A stretch of 64,000 nucleotides of DNA from Dendrolimus kikuchii (taxonomy: Eukaryota; Arthropoda; Insecta; Lepidoptera; Lasiocampidae): contig CM034389.1 of assembly GCA_019925095.2 (NCBI GenBank), forward strand, positions 878,001-942,000, written 5' to 3'. The notes beneath the pieces were generated by a model that saw only the letters and a list, made by a program, of their open reading frames with translations, had not been told where the DNA came from and ran no database searches. The translations under genes were made by a program, and so were the position numbers. Positions 42,238 to 54,283 of this stretch are shown one piece after another (position 1 is the stretch's first letter; each line of letters begins with the position of its first letter).

Positions 42238-42432
42238 TTTTTTTTATTATTATTGCAGGAGATCAGCAGACAGGCAGACGGCCCACTTGATGGAAAACGG
42301 TTACCATCGCCTATGGACATTTTGTACACCAAAGGTGCTACAAATGCGCTGTTGCTCTCTTAAGGGAAACTGCGACATACTGTAGACCAGGGGTGGTAGC
42401 CATCCAGACGGGCAAATATCCTACTACCTGGC
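42238..42432 (-). mobile_element. Repeat-A SINE, short form with deletion
   Basis: attattgcaggagatcagc to tactacctggc; about 45 internal bases missing. Confidence 0.75.
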
Positions 42433-43198
42433 AAAACTATGTCCTTTCTAGGCAAGACTACGTCTGCCTGGCGTGTGAGTAGAAACGCCACCGATATTTA
42501 ATCATCTCACGATTTGTAGCGCGGATGGGGAGTAAGGCGAGACAAAAAACACGCGTCATCGACATGTGCGCGACCCGAAGGCGGGCAAACTCACTGCGGT
42601 GACATTATTGAGCATTGTGCTCTCATTGCAAATCTTCAGACCAAACTTAGGCGACCACACAAGCGACCCCTATTAGATTAATAAGTAAACAAAGACTCCG
42701 GAGTCTTACATCTTATTAACTACGACGTTTCCCAAACTTTAAAGTTAACCCATCTATTCTGATTGCGGTACTATTCAACACGAGGGGCCCGGCGGCCCAC
42801 CCCACTTGACCCGGGGGTGACCTCGCATGACGTCACAGCCTACGAAGCCAAATTGAACACAGATAAAAGTGACTTTTATCAATTTTAACCAGTATTATTG
42901 GGTTGTTTATTTGTACGGACAGTATACTCATTATGCTTATCCAATGACGATTAGGGAGTTTCACTGACATTTAATGTATATTTTATTTTATTTAACAATT
43001 TTTAGATGACTATCAGCTATTCACATTGTAATAATAACACATTAGTGATAGTGAGCTATTAACAAGTCACCAGAGATAGAAATAAATTAAGATATCTAAT
43101 CAGAGATCAGAGAAATAAAAACAAAGAGAAATAAAAAAAAATGTAATTAAAACATGAAAAAAAAGGCTAACATCCTAAGAGAACCTGTTCATTACACA
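42433..43198. other. Unassigned intronic stretch
   Basis: The first half is moderately GC-rich (42480-42870), the rest AT-rich. No gene supported. Confidence 0.3.
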
Positions 43199-43402
43199 CT
43201 AAAATTCAAAATATAGATCATTGAGTTTCTTCCTAAAACCAGACACTGAGGTACCCCTTATATCCAAATCATAGCTGCGAATTAATTTATTATAGGTAGT
43301 ACACGATCGACACAGAAAACTATTCTGGCGATAGTTCGTGTCAACCGATTTCAAAGCAAAGTAGGGACTATGACGGAAAGAGTGTCGAGGAGTATATATA
43401 TA
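43199..43402 (-). pseudogene. LINE ORF2 C-terminal fragment
   Basis: TPRHSFRHSPYFALKSVDT, QNSFLCRSCTTYNKLI and the terminal GFRKKLNDLYFEF match the usual LINE end pattern (RH..F, QNSF.YR, FK..L...Y). Only this terminal part is present. Confidence 0.65.
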
Positions 43403-44332
43403 TATCTGTTTCATAATAAACAAATCCTTCTGCTTTACTGCGTAGCTGGCAAACAGGCAGATAGCCCAGCTCATGGAAAGCAGTTACCGTCGCGTATAGG
43501 TAGACAGTGTAATGGAATACTTACAAGCCAATAGATGGCGCTGTGCAATAATTGATGTCACAAACGTTTCATGAAATACAAAGAATATATACAACATTTC
43601 AATTATAACAGATGGGTCGCGTCCGATTATAAGCCTCGTCGAAAAGCTCTCGTGCGACGACCGCGTAACGTCCTGACGGACAGGGTCGACGTTATTACGA
43701 AACGTCTGGTCCGGATCAGTCCGCCCACGGTTAGGACGGCAGGCTGGCAGGCACCGACAGACAGACACAGAGAGCGGCGTCTCAGGCGCCGCCAATAAAG
43801 ATCTCTCCGCGTCCCCGCGAGGGACGCTAGGAGACTTAGCCCCCCCCACAGGACAGACTAGGCGTGTTGCTGGGAAGTTTCTTTCGCCGTTCCTTCTCTC
43901 CCAGCCATAACACGTTGCAAAACGGCAGTAAGATACCGCCACGAACCACCGATCCCGGTTTAAATTACGCGTCGCCCTTCTCAATTAGTGCTTTGTGTCG
44001 CCTTATGGTGGGCACCATTTAATCCATCCCCCTCTCATGGCAACAGTACAGCTGAGTTAAAACTCCTTAGGGAGCTCCCTCGAGCAAATTGCCCCCCCCC
44101 CCTCCCCCCGGCTCGAGCGCCTTCGCTTTGCCCCAAAAAACCCGGTAAAGTTCTAGGGCCTTCGGACCAACAACATAAAGTCTAGTCCTATAAAAAAAAA
44201 CAGATGGGTATAGGCTTACGAGGAAAAACAATAGCCTCGCTGGAAGACCTTCTTTTGAGACGGAGGAACATTCCATCTCGCTCCTCCACCCCATACGGGT
44301 CACCCCTTCATATGCAACACCGTTTCGCTCTG
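43403..44332. other. GC-rich unassigned block, partly Penelope-terminal-like
   Basis: Locally GC-rich (43640-44160) with C-runs. 43861-43940 (gtttctttcgccgttccttc, cagccataacacgttgc) resembles the Penelope arm at 7003-7050, so an old Penelope relative may be present. Confidence 0.35.
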
Positions 44333-44636
44333 TGCTGGAACGGGGAAAGAATACTATTTCCTGCGGCCGAGCGGCCTGTCGTAAGAGGTGACAAAACAAC
44401 CCACAGCCAGGTGGCAGGGCATTTGCCTGACTGGATGGCTACCACCCCTGGTCTAGAGTATGCCCCCATAACAACCTTGAGTTGTGTTCCGGCGTTAGTG
44501 ATCACGTTCCAGTCTCCCTTAAGAGAGCAGTAGCGCATTTGTAGCACCTTTGGTGTTGCAAATGTCCATAGATGGTAACCGCTTTCCATCAAGTGGGCCG
44601 TCTAGCTGTCTGCTGAACTTCTGCAATAAAAAAAAA
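44333..44636 (+). mobile_element. Repeat-A SINE, long form
   Basis: gtgctggaacggggaaag to cttctgcaataaaaaaaaa. Confidence 0.8.
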
Positions 44637-44849
44637 GTATTTAACTGTGATAAATTATACATCAATAAATTGGTGGATAAAACAGGACGCAACAAGCTGT
44701 AATCAAAATAGTGATTTCACCATGGCTATATCTTGTCAAAAACTTGATATAATACACAAGGACATTAATCTTGTATAATGCAAGTTTTATTCCGAAAATG
44801 TTTGTTTAACCCTATCAAATTTTATATGAAGGCAAATTGAAAATTATAT

Positions 44850-45285
44850 TGTTACAAGTTGGGCCACCTGCATACCTATATTCATTACCTGCCGCGGCGT
44901 TTGAGCTAATAACGTTGAAACTGTTTTATGACTATCTTCTTTTGTTTCCTTTGTGTTTAAAATTTGTAATTAGACAATAGCTTATTGTGTATTGTACTCG
45001 TCTATGGCCGTTCGCAGGCATAATTACGCAGGTGTGCAGATTATGTTTTCTGGTAATTGCGCCGACGCTTGCCAGGTAGACATATGGCATCGGTGCATTA
45101 TAAAGCAATGGCCCAATGCAGAGATGGGCAGTCAGGCGACGATTACGATACGATTAATACGTGTACATTGGACGAGCTATATAGTGACGGACTTAGCGCG
45201 TGTTGTTCAATCGTGCAGTTGCTACTGGTTGTGTCCAGTTATATTTGTACCTGTGTTATACGTGTTTGTATACCATAATACTATT
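44850..45285 (+). mobile_element. Solo LTR (ATAT-target family), 3'-incomplete
   Basis: TGTTACAAGTTGGGCC start preceded by atat; family sequence through gttatacgtgtttgtata, then lost before the AATAAA and TAACA end. Confidence 0.7.
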
Positions 45286-45423
45286 TTATTTATACAATGA
45301 TATGAAAAGAAATAATTCAATATTACATACATAAATAGGAATGGTGTTTATTGAACGCACGATGTGATTGATAAATGTATATATATATATTTCTTAATGA
45401 GTCCATAGTGTGAAAGAGATGAC

Positions 45424-45766
45424 GTAATATCTTCTTAAGTTTTCGCGACTAGTATATATAATAAAACTACGTTTTAACGGTTTTAGGCGTGGTAATTTAT
45501 TTGATTTTCATTATTCTGACGTTTCGGCCACTTTTCAGTGGCCGTGATCACGGAAGACAAAGATGTCAAGTGTCAACGAGTATTGTTAAAGTTTTATTTA
45601 GCCTACCGCCAACTTGTTCATTTTAATTTTGTTTATGGTTATTATTTACTCTATGGGAGCCTAATCTAATTTACTACCGCTTCGCAACATATTATGGCTT
45701 GCAGAGAAGAAGCGGCGCAAGTAACTCTTCAGCAAATATGCCTAGCTCTAATAATTTTATATAATA
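45424..45766 (-). mobile_element. Penelope terminal-repeat fragment
   Basis: Runs from cttcttaagttttcgcgact through the arm to ataattttatataat, where it stops exactly at the CTAG of a Helitron-like element (45767). Confidence 0.75.
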
Positions 45767-46008
45767 CTAGCTTCTGCCCGCGGCTTCGTCCACGTGGAAT
45801 TGTTAAAAAAAGTAAGTTAACCCCAATATTTTGAAACATTTTAAATTGGTGCTGCGCTCCTATTAGTAGTAGCGTGATGATATATAGCCTATAGCCTTCC
45901 TCGATAAATGGGCTATCTAACACTGAAATAATTTTTCAAATCATACCAATAGTTCCTGAGATTAGGGCGTTCAAGCAAACAAACAAACTCTTCAGCTTTA
46001 TATTAATA
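45767..46008 (-). mobile_element. Helitron-like element (tandem partner 1)
   Basis: CTAG end at 45767; the other end directly abuts the CTAG of the next copy. Confidence 0.75.
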
Positions 46009-46247
46009 CTAGCTGTGCCCGCGACGTCGTCCGCGTGGAATTCGTTTTCTAAACCCCCCGATTTTGAAACATTCTTCGTGCTCCGCTCCTATTGGTCTTA
46101 GCGTGATGATATATAGCCTATAGCTTTCCTCGATAAACGGGCTATCTAACACTGAAAGAATTTTTCAAATCAGACCAGTAGTTCCTGAGGTTAGCGCGTT
46201 CAAGCAAACAAACTAACAAACTCTCCAGCTTTATATATTAGTATAGA
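46009..46247 (-). mobile_element. Helitron-like element (tandem partner 2)
   Basis: CTAG at 46009-46012 to tatagat at 46247. Head-to-tail with the previous copy. Confidence 0.75.
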
Positions 46248-46250
46248 TTG

Positions 46251-46520
46251 TACATACATACATACATAACTTCACGCCAGTTCCCTTACGGGGTAGGCAC
46301 GAACAACAGAGCGCCATTCAGGCTTATTCTTACACACCTCACTCGCTTCTTTGACATTCATATGTCTTGTCATGCACGCTCGTCTGTTCTTAAGGCTCCT
46401 GACATCACCTTCTGCTAGTACATAATCAATCTGATAATGGAACGTGTGTCGTGGCCTTCCACGACTTCTGCATCCATCCACTTTTGCATTGTATATCTGT
46501 TTAGTCATTCTTTCATCATA
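46251..46520 (-). pseudogene. RTE-like LINE 3' end
   Basis: From MTKQIYNAKVDGCRS to the tail; abuts a Helitron end. Confidence 0.75.
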
Positions 46521-46866
46521 TATAGTATAGATTGTAATTATATAATTATACTTTGTTTATTTATCAACGAAATTACAGCCAGACAATAGACAGAAATTGT
46601 ATTTTCACCGAACTATACAATCTCTATAATATATTGAATATTATATTTGCCATTAACGTATTCCTTAGTAAATTGAATTACGTAGTTTGGCGTCGCGTTG
46701 CCTACGTCAGCGCTTCTGAATGCATTTTGCTATTCTTGGAATCTGCTTAAACTTTGTTACGATAGCGTATATGTGTCACATATACGTACTTATTTATGTC
46801 ATATATGCACATCCCCTATATTGATATACTATCGGTTAAAATTTGACATAAGCTAATACAAGTAAC

Positions 46867-47636
46867 CTATACTAATATTATAAAGCTGAAGAGTTTGTTT
46901 GTTTGAACGCGCTAATCTCAGGAACCGCTGGTCCGATTTGAAAAATTCTTTCAGTTTTAAATAGTAAATTTATCGAGGAAGGCTATAGGGTATATTATAT
47001 TTAAAAAAAAATAGGGGTCCTTACTAAAAGTCCAATAATGTCACCCAAGGTGTAAAAAAGTGACCCGAAAAAATCCTTACACGGCGTGCGTTGCGAAAAT
47101 TATTGATTATATAACAAAACAATGTACTACCACTTTGCAGAACATATAATTGTCTACAAAAAATATATTGTAACCATATGTCTAACTATTGTAGTTATCT
47201 CACAATAAGTGTTTTCTTTTATTTTTTTAAATAATTAAAATGCCGTCGCTTCAAAAACTCTTTATTTTGGACCTTGGTATTAATCTTTATCAAAATAAAT
47301 TACTCCATATTCAAGACGAATTCGATACCTTTCTAGAAATTTTTGAATTATTCAATTCGGACGTTTCATTCAAAAGATATAGCGATATTTAAAATGTAAG
47401 TATTAGTGTTGTAGCCAAATATACTAATATTGTTTGATTGAACGCGATAATCTCAGGAACTACTGGTCTGATTTGAAAAATTCTTTCAGTGTTGGATAGC
47501 CCATTTCTCGAGGAAGGCTATAGGTTGTATATCATCACGCTAAGACCAATAGAAGTAGAGCACCAATGAAGAATGTTTCGAAATCGGAGGGTTTTGAAAG
47601 TAAATTCCACGCGGACGACGTCGCGGGCACAGCTAG
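46867..47636 (+). mobile_element. Helitron-like composite, full length
   Basis: Begins tatactaatattataaagc. After ~115 bases it switches to the inner small-ORF segment, then restarts with tgaacgcgataatctcagg and runs to gcgggcacagCTAG. The same structure occurs in all three copies, so it is a stable composite. Confidence 0.8.
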
Positions 47637-47802
47637 TGTTAAAATATAAATAAGTAAGTAAGATATAGGAACCGCAAATAGTTGACTACCTTTCGGATAA
47701 AGATGTAATGTAAGTATCTCCAGCACTATTTTTGAAAAACTAAAGGGCCATTCACATAGAGAGAGTTTATCGCACGTTTTGGGGCGAGAAGTCGTATACT
47801 AT

Positions 47803-48697
47803 TGTGGCGAATGATGGTGGAACCATCTAATTACTTTAAGGACTTTTAGAAAAAGCTAGAAAATTCTGGAAGGAAAAGACAGAGATAGATAGTGGTTAGA
47901 AAGGGATAGATGTATAAACGAAAGATCTCGAATAGAACGTTCAGGAAGCAAAAGACAGAGATAGATAGATGTTTAGAAAGGGAGACATAGTATATAAAAG
48001 AATAACGAAATTACGGGTTCCAGAAAATTGTTCCGGGTATATAAGCAGCGTAAGGCGCGCCTACCGGGCAGTTTAGAAGTGCGATGCGGAAGAGTTGGAA
48101 GAGAAGTTTAATAGAAGACAGTGACGAGTTAAGTGGTGGATTTAGTGACAAGTTTAGTGGACAGTTAAGTAATAATAATAATAATAATCGGCAGACAAAC
48201 ACACATATTGTATATCCCGAAATTAAGCAAGTTACGCTTGTGTTATGGGTAATATACAACGGACTACTCTGGGGCCGATCCCAGACACCCAGACCATAGT
48301 AAATAACGGAGAAAATACGTTTCCGAAATTTACTATACCAGGAATCGAACCCGAAGCCTCTGCGTTGTAGTGAGGTAGGCCGGCAAAGGCTTAGCCCGCT
48401 CAACCACAGAGGCCGTAAGTGAAACAGGAGTGTCGCGTAGTTCGAGAAACGGACCAGAAGCGAGCTACACGCGGCAATATCGGAGGTGCACGCGGCAGTA
48501 GCAGGAGGTGGTCTACGCAATATCAGCGACGGTATTGTAAGTGAGACATCTTATCGACGGGACGGTGCATCGGTCTAGAGTACAGGGGTAACCCTGCGGA
48601 GAGGCATTACGTGCGGCTGTGTAAGTCAATAAAAGTGTTAATTTAAAAACTGGTGTTTCCTTCCAATCTTAAGTGCGTACCCCGCTCGCACGTAACA
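47803..48697 (+). mobile_element. Solo LTR of another family, with a SINE inside
   Basis: TGTGGCGAATGATGG to CTCGCACGTAACA, flanked by ctat on both sides (47799-47802 and 48698-48701). It has TATATAA sequences near 47992 and 48038 and AATAAA near 48630. A tRNA-derived SINE is inserted at about 48177-48415. No genes. Confidence 0.75.
48177..48415 (-). mobile_element. tRNA-derived SINE, full length
   Basis: Minus-strand tRNA-like head (GGTTCGATTCC B box), body, and (att)n tail. Flanked by taagt on both sides (before the aat repeat and after ggcc), so a likely target duplication. Nested in a solo LTR. Confidence 0.75.
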
Positions 48698-48701
48698 CTA
48701 T

Positions 48702-50528
48702 TTTCTTAAGCGATACTCTATAGACAATAATCGCATTGACATGTATACATTCAAGCAAAAAACAACATCGTGTGTACAAAGTACCTCAGAAACCGGGTAT
48801 AAGGCAACCATCCATTTTAAATAATGACGTTAATGAACGACAACATGGCGTCCTGCAACCGTTGGCTGGTGGATGTTCCAAGTTTGAAATTCAAATCGCG
48901 CATTATACATAATCAGGGCGAGTGTCAGTCTGTCACTGTAACCGGTTTAAAGCGGGTTAAACCGGTTTAACCCGGTACTAATTGGCAAATCTCGGTTCAA
49001 ACCGAACCCACTATTGCGTCTATGAATAAATGTAGATGGACTGTAATTTTTATTGAATATTTTGTCTTCAGTATGAATTTGGTAATAAAGACAAATACAG
49101 CGTAAACGATATAACGATACCGAAGGGACAGTGCATTTTGTGGCGTTATAAAGAGTTGTCGTTAAATGGAGAGAGGTCAATTATTTTTTTCTTACGTCTT
49201 TTTACTTATTTTATTCATATCTTGCGATATTGACACACCATGATGATAAAGTAAGTACTTAGAAATTACGATAGTTCGGAATTTCTTACAAATTTCGGTA
49301 TGTATGATGCCGACAGTCGAGTTTATTACGGGCTAGAATAATAAAGCGATATAAAGAACGTACACAGCTGAGCAGCTTTTACTAATCTTGGCAACTTAAA
49401 AGGTACTTTTTATTACTCAATTGTTGTCGTTATTGAGAGTGGGTGTAATGCTATATAGAGTGTATCATTACTTGGAAGACAAGCTAAACCAAAGAAAGCC
49501 AAGTGATTTCGACGCTTAAGGGAGTTTGTCGTTAAATCGAGTGACGTTACATGGAATTTACACTGTATTTGCAAAAATATTAATTTTGGTTAGGTTTAGT
49601 AATAAGGTGGCGGAGCGGAGCGGGAGCGTGAGAGAACTTCCTAGCTCCGCTCCCGCCAAAGGTGGACGCGCCGGCGCTGGAAGGAGGGAATCGACCTTCA
49701 GTCGCCGTAAGCGGGCGGTGCGGGTGGGATATACTCCTTGGAGTATAGGGGTTCTCACTCACCTACACATGCCGTCGAGATGAGAGCGAGTGTTCTGCGT
49801 GCGTTCATCTCTCTTCCCATGGGGCGCGTTACAAACATCCCCACGCTCGAACTAGACCTAGACGATTCCGAGGGATCAAAGAAGCCCTGGCATAAGGCGC
49901 AGGACGGAACACCCAGGAGTTTTAGTGGGTACCCCTAACTGGGGAGTGGCATTAGCATAGCACCAGTTCTGACTAGGCATGCTCGTGCCATCCCCGATCT
50001 GACGAATCCCACACACTGGTCGCGAATTATCCCCCAAGCTTCTGCCTTTATCGCGGCTTAGGTCCTCAAACGGATGTCCCCTGGCTAAAAAAGGTTCAGT
50101 AATAAGGTAAAAGATTTGTCGCTGCCAACTATAATCAGCACAATGGTTGACAGTAAGGAGTCGTGGAGAGCGCTTCAAACCTATGATGTGGTGATGTCAC
50201 AAAAGGAGGCAGCGTAAAGGGAAAGAGGAGACGCAGCTTCCTCAGTACTGATCCGCCGCCGCAGACCAGGGTATTGAAGAAAGAATTAATACCAACTCCC
50301 CCCGCCTTGACAACGGCCTTGGGCAGTGACACCTAGAGATGGTGCTGCGATGTTCCGGCACGGGCGTCCAGAGAAGTACGCAGAGGGCATAACACCCAGT
50401 TTTCAAAAGAAGGGGCGCAATGACCCAACGCCGCTAGAGTTATCGGAAGCTTATATCTGGTCGTCTGTCTGTTTGTCCCCTAAAAGTAGAATGAGAAAAC
50501 TTATACATGTAGATCTTGAAGAATTTAC
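48702..50528. other. Intronic stretch before the Dscam Ig exon
   Basis: 48702-49550 is unremarkable apart from a short aaaccggttt inverted motif near 48940-48980. 49600-50400 is GC-rich; its frame 49738-49938 (ELDLDDSEGSKKPWHKAQDG) looks like a LINE 5' region, not a host exon. Confidence 0.35.
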
Positions 50529-50837
50529 TTTTTTTTTTATTGCAGGAGCTCAGCAGACAGGCAGACGGCCCACTTGATGGAAAGCGGTTACCATCGCCTA
50601 TAGACATTTGCAATACCAAAGGTGGTACAAATGCGCTGCTGCTCTCTTAAGGGAGACTGGAACCTGATCACTAATTCCGGAACACAACTCAAGGTTGTTA
50701 TGGCGACATACTTTAGACCAGGGGTGGTAGCCATCCAGTCGGGCAAATGCCCTACCACCTGGCTGTGGGTTGTTAAGTCGCCTCTTACGACAGGCCGCCT
50801 GGCCGCAGGAAATTGTATTCTTTCTCCGTTCCTGCAC
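50529..50837 (-). mobile_element. Repeat-A SINE, full long form
   Basis: ttttttattgcaggagctc to ctccgttcctgcacg; ends about 80 bases before the Dscam Ig exon. Confidence 0.85.
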
Positions 50838-50915
50838 GAACTTATGGTCTGTGGTCGAAGTTTAGTTACACATTATATGCAAATCCATATTCTAGCAGCG
50901 TCTATTTGTTCCCAG

Positions 50916-51087
50916 GTGGCGAGGGCCAGGAACACGGTCCAGTGTTCCTGATGGAGCCACCTTCGAGGCTGGTCTTCTCCAACACGACTGGCGCGAGGGT
51001 CTCGTGTGCGGCTCATGGGTTTCCCTCACCCCAACTCACCTGGCAGCAGCTGGATGGTGGGCAGCTGGACGACGTGCCAGGTCTAAG
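50916..51087 (+). CDS. Dscam-family receptor, exon for first half of Ig domain 1
   Basis: The exon is bounded by the acceptor ttcccAG (50914-50915) and the donor GTAAAG (from 51088). Its 57 codons carry the Dscam Ig1 signature: a GPVF..EPPSRLVFSNTTGA start, then the first Ig cysteine in VSCAAHG.P.P, the tryptophan in LTW, and the conserved end DVPGLR. In Dscam genes an exon boundary falls at this point inside Ig1 and the second Ig cysteine is on the next exon. I do not find that exon in the rest of the window, so the following intron is at least 12.9 kb. GC content is much higher than its surroundings, as expected of a constrained exon. The paralogue cannot be fixed from 57 residues. I am confident of the family and less so of the exact acceptor, because a second AG lies 14 bases downstream. 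Confidence 0.82.
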
Positions 51088-51481
51088 GTAAAGCCTTTAT
51101 TCAAATTTAAAAAAAAATAACGGTTACCGTAAGCTTCTTTAAGCTTCTTAAAGAAGCGTATAAACTTATTCTAACTCAATATGAATAACACCGTAAGATG
51201 TTTGTAGACTTTTACAAAAAACCTGTGCGTCTCGGGACGCCCGACTGAAGTGATAACTTAATCTAATCTAAGTTAAACTATTTAATATTGAAATTGTTTA
51301 ACTTGATAAAAGCTTAGGTTATTACTTAAACTTTATGTATATTAATATAATAATGTAAGGAAAGGTTATTTATTAATAAAATCTTTTATTGATTATAAAA
51401 TATATTTTATTCTTAGTTAAAATTCTTGAATATGTACATTAGAATTTTGTGTATGTACATTTATTAGTATCATTAATTAAT
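51088..51481. other. Start of the intron after the Dscam Ig exon
   Basis: AT-rich; a small hairpin (aagcttctttaagcttctt and its complement) near 51128-51165. Confidence 0.4.
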
Positions 51482-51960
51482 CTACATACATAAATAACTT
51501 CACGCCAGTTCCCTTGCGGGGTAGACACGAACAACAGAGCGCCATTTAGGCTTATTCTTACACACCTCACTTGCTTCTTTGACATTCATAGCTCTTGTCA
51601 TGCACGCTCGTCTGTTCTTAAGGCTCTTGACATCACCTTCTGCTAGTATACGATCAATTTGGTCATGGAAGGTGTGTCGTGGCCTTCCACGACTTCTGCA
51701 TCTATCCACTTTTGCATTGTATATCTGTTTAGTCATTCTTTCCACATGCCCGAACCACCGGTGCATTCCTTTCCTTACCTTCACCCCGACACTCGTTCAG
51801 AGCAACTCTCTTTCTTACTTCGGTATTACGAACGCGGTCCGCGAGCGCTACTCCGTAGATTTTGCGCAGTGCTCGCATCTCGACCGCGTTTACTCTACTT
51901 TCATGCTCTCTCTTCCATACCCAACTCTCGCTTCCATACGTGAGCGTAGGTACCGAAATA
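51482..51960 (-). pseudogene. RTE-like LINE 3' end, longest minus-strand copy
   Basis: Adds the RWFGHVERM motif (residues 9-17 of the frame 51500-51784) to the RGRPRHTFHDQ...ARELA tail. Upstream, in another frame, lies the WVWKREHESRVNAVEMRALRK block. Frameshifted. It lies 0.4 kb into the intron after the Dscam Ig exon. Confidence 0.75.
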
Positions 51961-52147
51961 CGGCTATCGCTGTGGGTTAGGGTGAGAGAGGAGGAGCCTG
52001 CCTACCGCTGCCGTATGCGTGAGAGAAAGAGAAGCCAGACAGACTGGCGTCATAACGCGTTACGTAACGAAGCGGTTTACCCTCCCATAAGAAGTTATCG
52101 CTTCAAAATCATTGCTTTTTCTTAATCTGAAACGATACCACACTCAT

Positions 52148-52451
52148 TTTATCCGTGCAGGAACGGAGAAAGAATACAATTTCCTGCGGCCTGGCGGCCT
52201 GTCGTAAGAGGCGACAAAACAACCCACAGCCAGGTGGTAGGGCATTTGTCCGACCGGATGGCTACCACCCCTGGTCTAAAGTATGTCGCCATAACAACCT
52301 TGAGTTGTAGTGACCAGGTTCCAGTTTCCCTTAAGAGAGCAGCAGCGCATTTGTAGCAACTTTGCTGTTGCAAATGTCCATAGGCGATGGTAACCGCTTT
52401 CCATCAAGTGGGCTGTCTGCCTGTCTGCTGATCTCCTGCAATAGAAAAAAA
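52148..52451 (+). mobile_element. Repeat-A SINE, long form
   Basis: ttatccgtgcaggaacgg to tcctgcaatagaaaaaaa, with a small deletion (ttgagttgtagtgacc). Confidence 0.85.
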
Positions 52452-52710
52452 GTCAATTTATTCAAGATATTACAAAATATTAATATTTATAATTTTATAT
52501 CCATACAATAACATTGATTTATTGTATGGCTACAAAACAAATAAATATTAACATTTCTTAATGTTTTAAATAAAATGATAGGATGCCAATCATTGTATTA
52601 GGGTGCCAATAATAGTATACTTTCTCCTACGTAGTTTACTGTTATCCAAATACAACAAACCCAGATAGCGATAAGATCGTAAATTGGAATTCTCAAGTTT
52701 ATAATTTTTG

Positions 52711-53021
52711 TTTTATTATTGCAGGAGTTCAGCAGACAGGCAGACGGCCCACTTGATGGAAAGCGGTTACCATCGCCTATGGACATTTGCAACACCAAAG
52801 TCGCTACAAATGCGCTGCTGCTCTCTTAAGGGAGACTGGAACCTGGTCACTAATGCCGGAACACAACTCAAGGTTGTTATGGCGACATACTTTAGACCAG
52901 GGGTGGTAGCCATCCAGTCGGGCAAATGCCCTACCACCTGGCTGTGGGTTGTTAAGTCGCCTCTTACGACAAGCCGCCCGGCCGCAGGAAATTGTATTCT
53001 TTCTCCGTTCCTGCACGGATT
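52711..53021 (-). mobile_element. Repeat-A SINE, full long form
   Basis: ttattattgcaggagttc to ccgttcctgcacggatt; next to a LINE fragment. Confidence 0.85.
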
Positions 53022-53028
53022 AAAACGG

Positions 53029-53247
53029 ATTGTGGCTTTCGGGGTTGAAACCCTGGGGCCGTGGGGGCCTGGAGCTCATCACCTCTATCGAGACCTCTAA
53101 ACGCCTCTAATAGAGGTCTGGCGTAACCAAAAGGCTGGCTTGCACCTAGGAAAACGCAACAGCGTTGCCATACAACGTGGAAATGCGGCCAGCATTTTGG
53201 GCACGCTACCCACCGACAGCGACCTGGAGTCTATATTTTACTTATAG
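53029..53247 (+). pseudogene. LINE ORF2 C-terminal fragment with a stop
   Basis: VETLGPWGPGAHHLYRDL, stop at 53098-53100, then the same frame to NSVAIQRGNAASILGTLP and DLESIFYL ending TAG at 53247. This is the conserved tail of an invertebrate LINE ORF2; a SINE abuts its left end. Confidence 0.65.
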
Positions 53248-53275
53248 ATTGATATTTTGTAAGTATAGTTATATC

Positions 53276-53546
53276 TTGTACTAATATATAAAGCGGAAGA
53301 GTTTATATGTTTGAACGTGCTAATCTCAGAAACTACTGGTTTGATTTGAAAAATTCTTCAAGTGTTAGTTATGGTGAAACGCGAACCTATACTAGAATAA
53401 AAAAAAAAAAATCGAGGAAGACTATATATTATCACGCTAAGACCAATAGGAGCGCAGCACCAATAAATAATGTTTCAAAATCGGGGGTTTTTTAACTTAT
53501 TTTTTTTAACTATTCCACGCGAACGCTGTCGCGGGCAGAAGGTAGT
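53276..53546 (+). mobile_element. Helitron-like element, diverged
   Basis: tgtactaatatataaagcgg to gcgggcagaaggtagta, with a small internal insertion around 53365-53410 and a degraded end. Confidence 0.65.
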
Positions 53547-53665
53547 ATAAAATAGTTTGTGGATCTTTGTTTTGTGTTATGCGGTACTAGGTAACGGTAA
53601 CCCCGTATTAATGTAGGTATACTACGGAACTCTGGTTTAATAGAATGAATCTTGAATAATATACT

Positions 53666-53832
53666 AGCGGAGGGTGATGTCAGGAGCCTTAAGAACAGAC
53701 GAGTGTGCATGACAAGAGTTATGAATGTCAAAGAAGCAAGTGAGGTGTGTAAGAATGGGCCTAAATGGCTCTCTGTTGTTCGTGCCTACCCCGCAAGGGA
53801 ACTGGCGTGAACTTATGTATGTATGTATGTAA
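53666..53832 (+). pseudogene. RTE-like LINE 3' end, short
   Basis: Starts at AEGDVRSLKNRR, ends with the tail. Minor substitutions. Confidence 0.7.
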
Positions 53833-54283
53833 TCTTGAATAAATGTTACCTTATTTTCTACACTGAACCAAATTGAAGTTACATCCTTCGCATCACAGAG
53901 AAGTCTAAGTTTTTCTCAGCCGCATTGCAAGTGAGATACGTACGGGGCGACTTAGACCTCGTCTCGCAGTGAACGTGTTAAAGCTTCTCAGAATAGGACA
54001 GCCGTAACAATATGATATTTGTCTGTTCCGCAGTGCGGTAACTTCCAAAAGTTAATAATTCAAAAGTAGCGAAGTTGGTAGCTCCAAACCAGGATGTGTA
54101 TTCGATACCGTGCTGTATATTCTGTATTATGTATAGGGTCTTCGGGTCGCCACCTGCGTCTGTATATTTCCATATGAATACACGTCATGTCTGGATAGTC
54201 TATTTGGTATATATCTATATTACTCTTTTGTTAGACCAAACAACGCGCTTCTCGTCAGTTTTGAAATAGTAGAGATTTTGAGA

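Noticed and set aside
49738..49938. ELDLDDSEGSKKPWHKAQDG-containing frame as a host exon
   Set aside because: No splice signals of the right kind; it resembles dispersed LINE 5' sequence and sits in a GC-rich repeat-like block.
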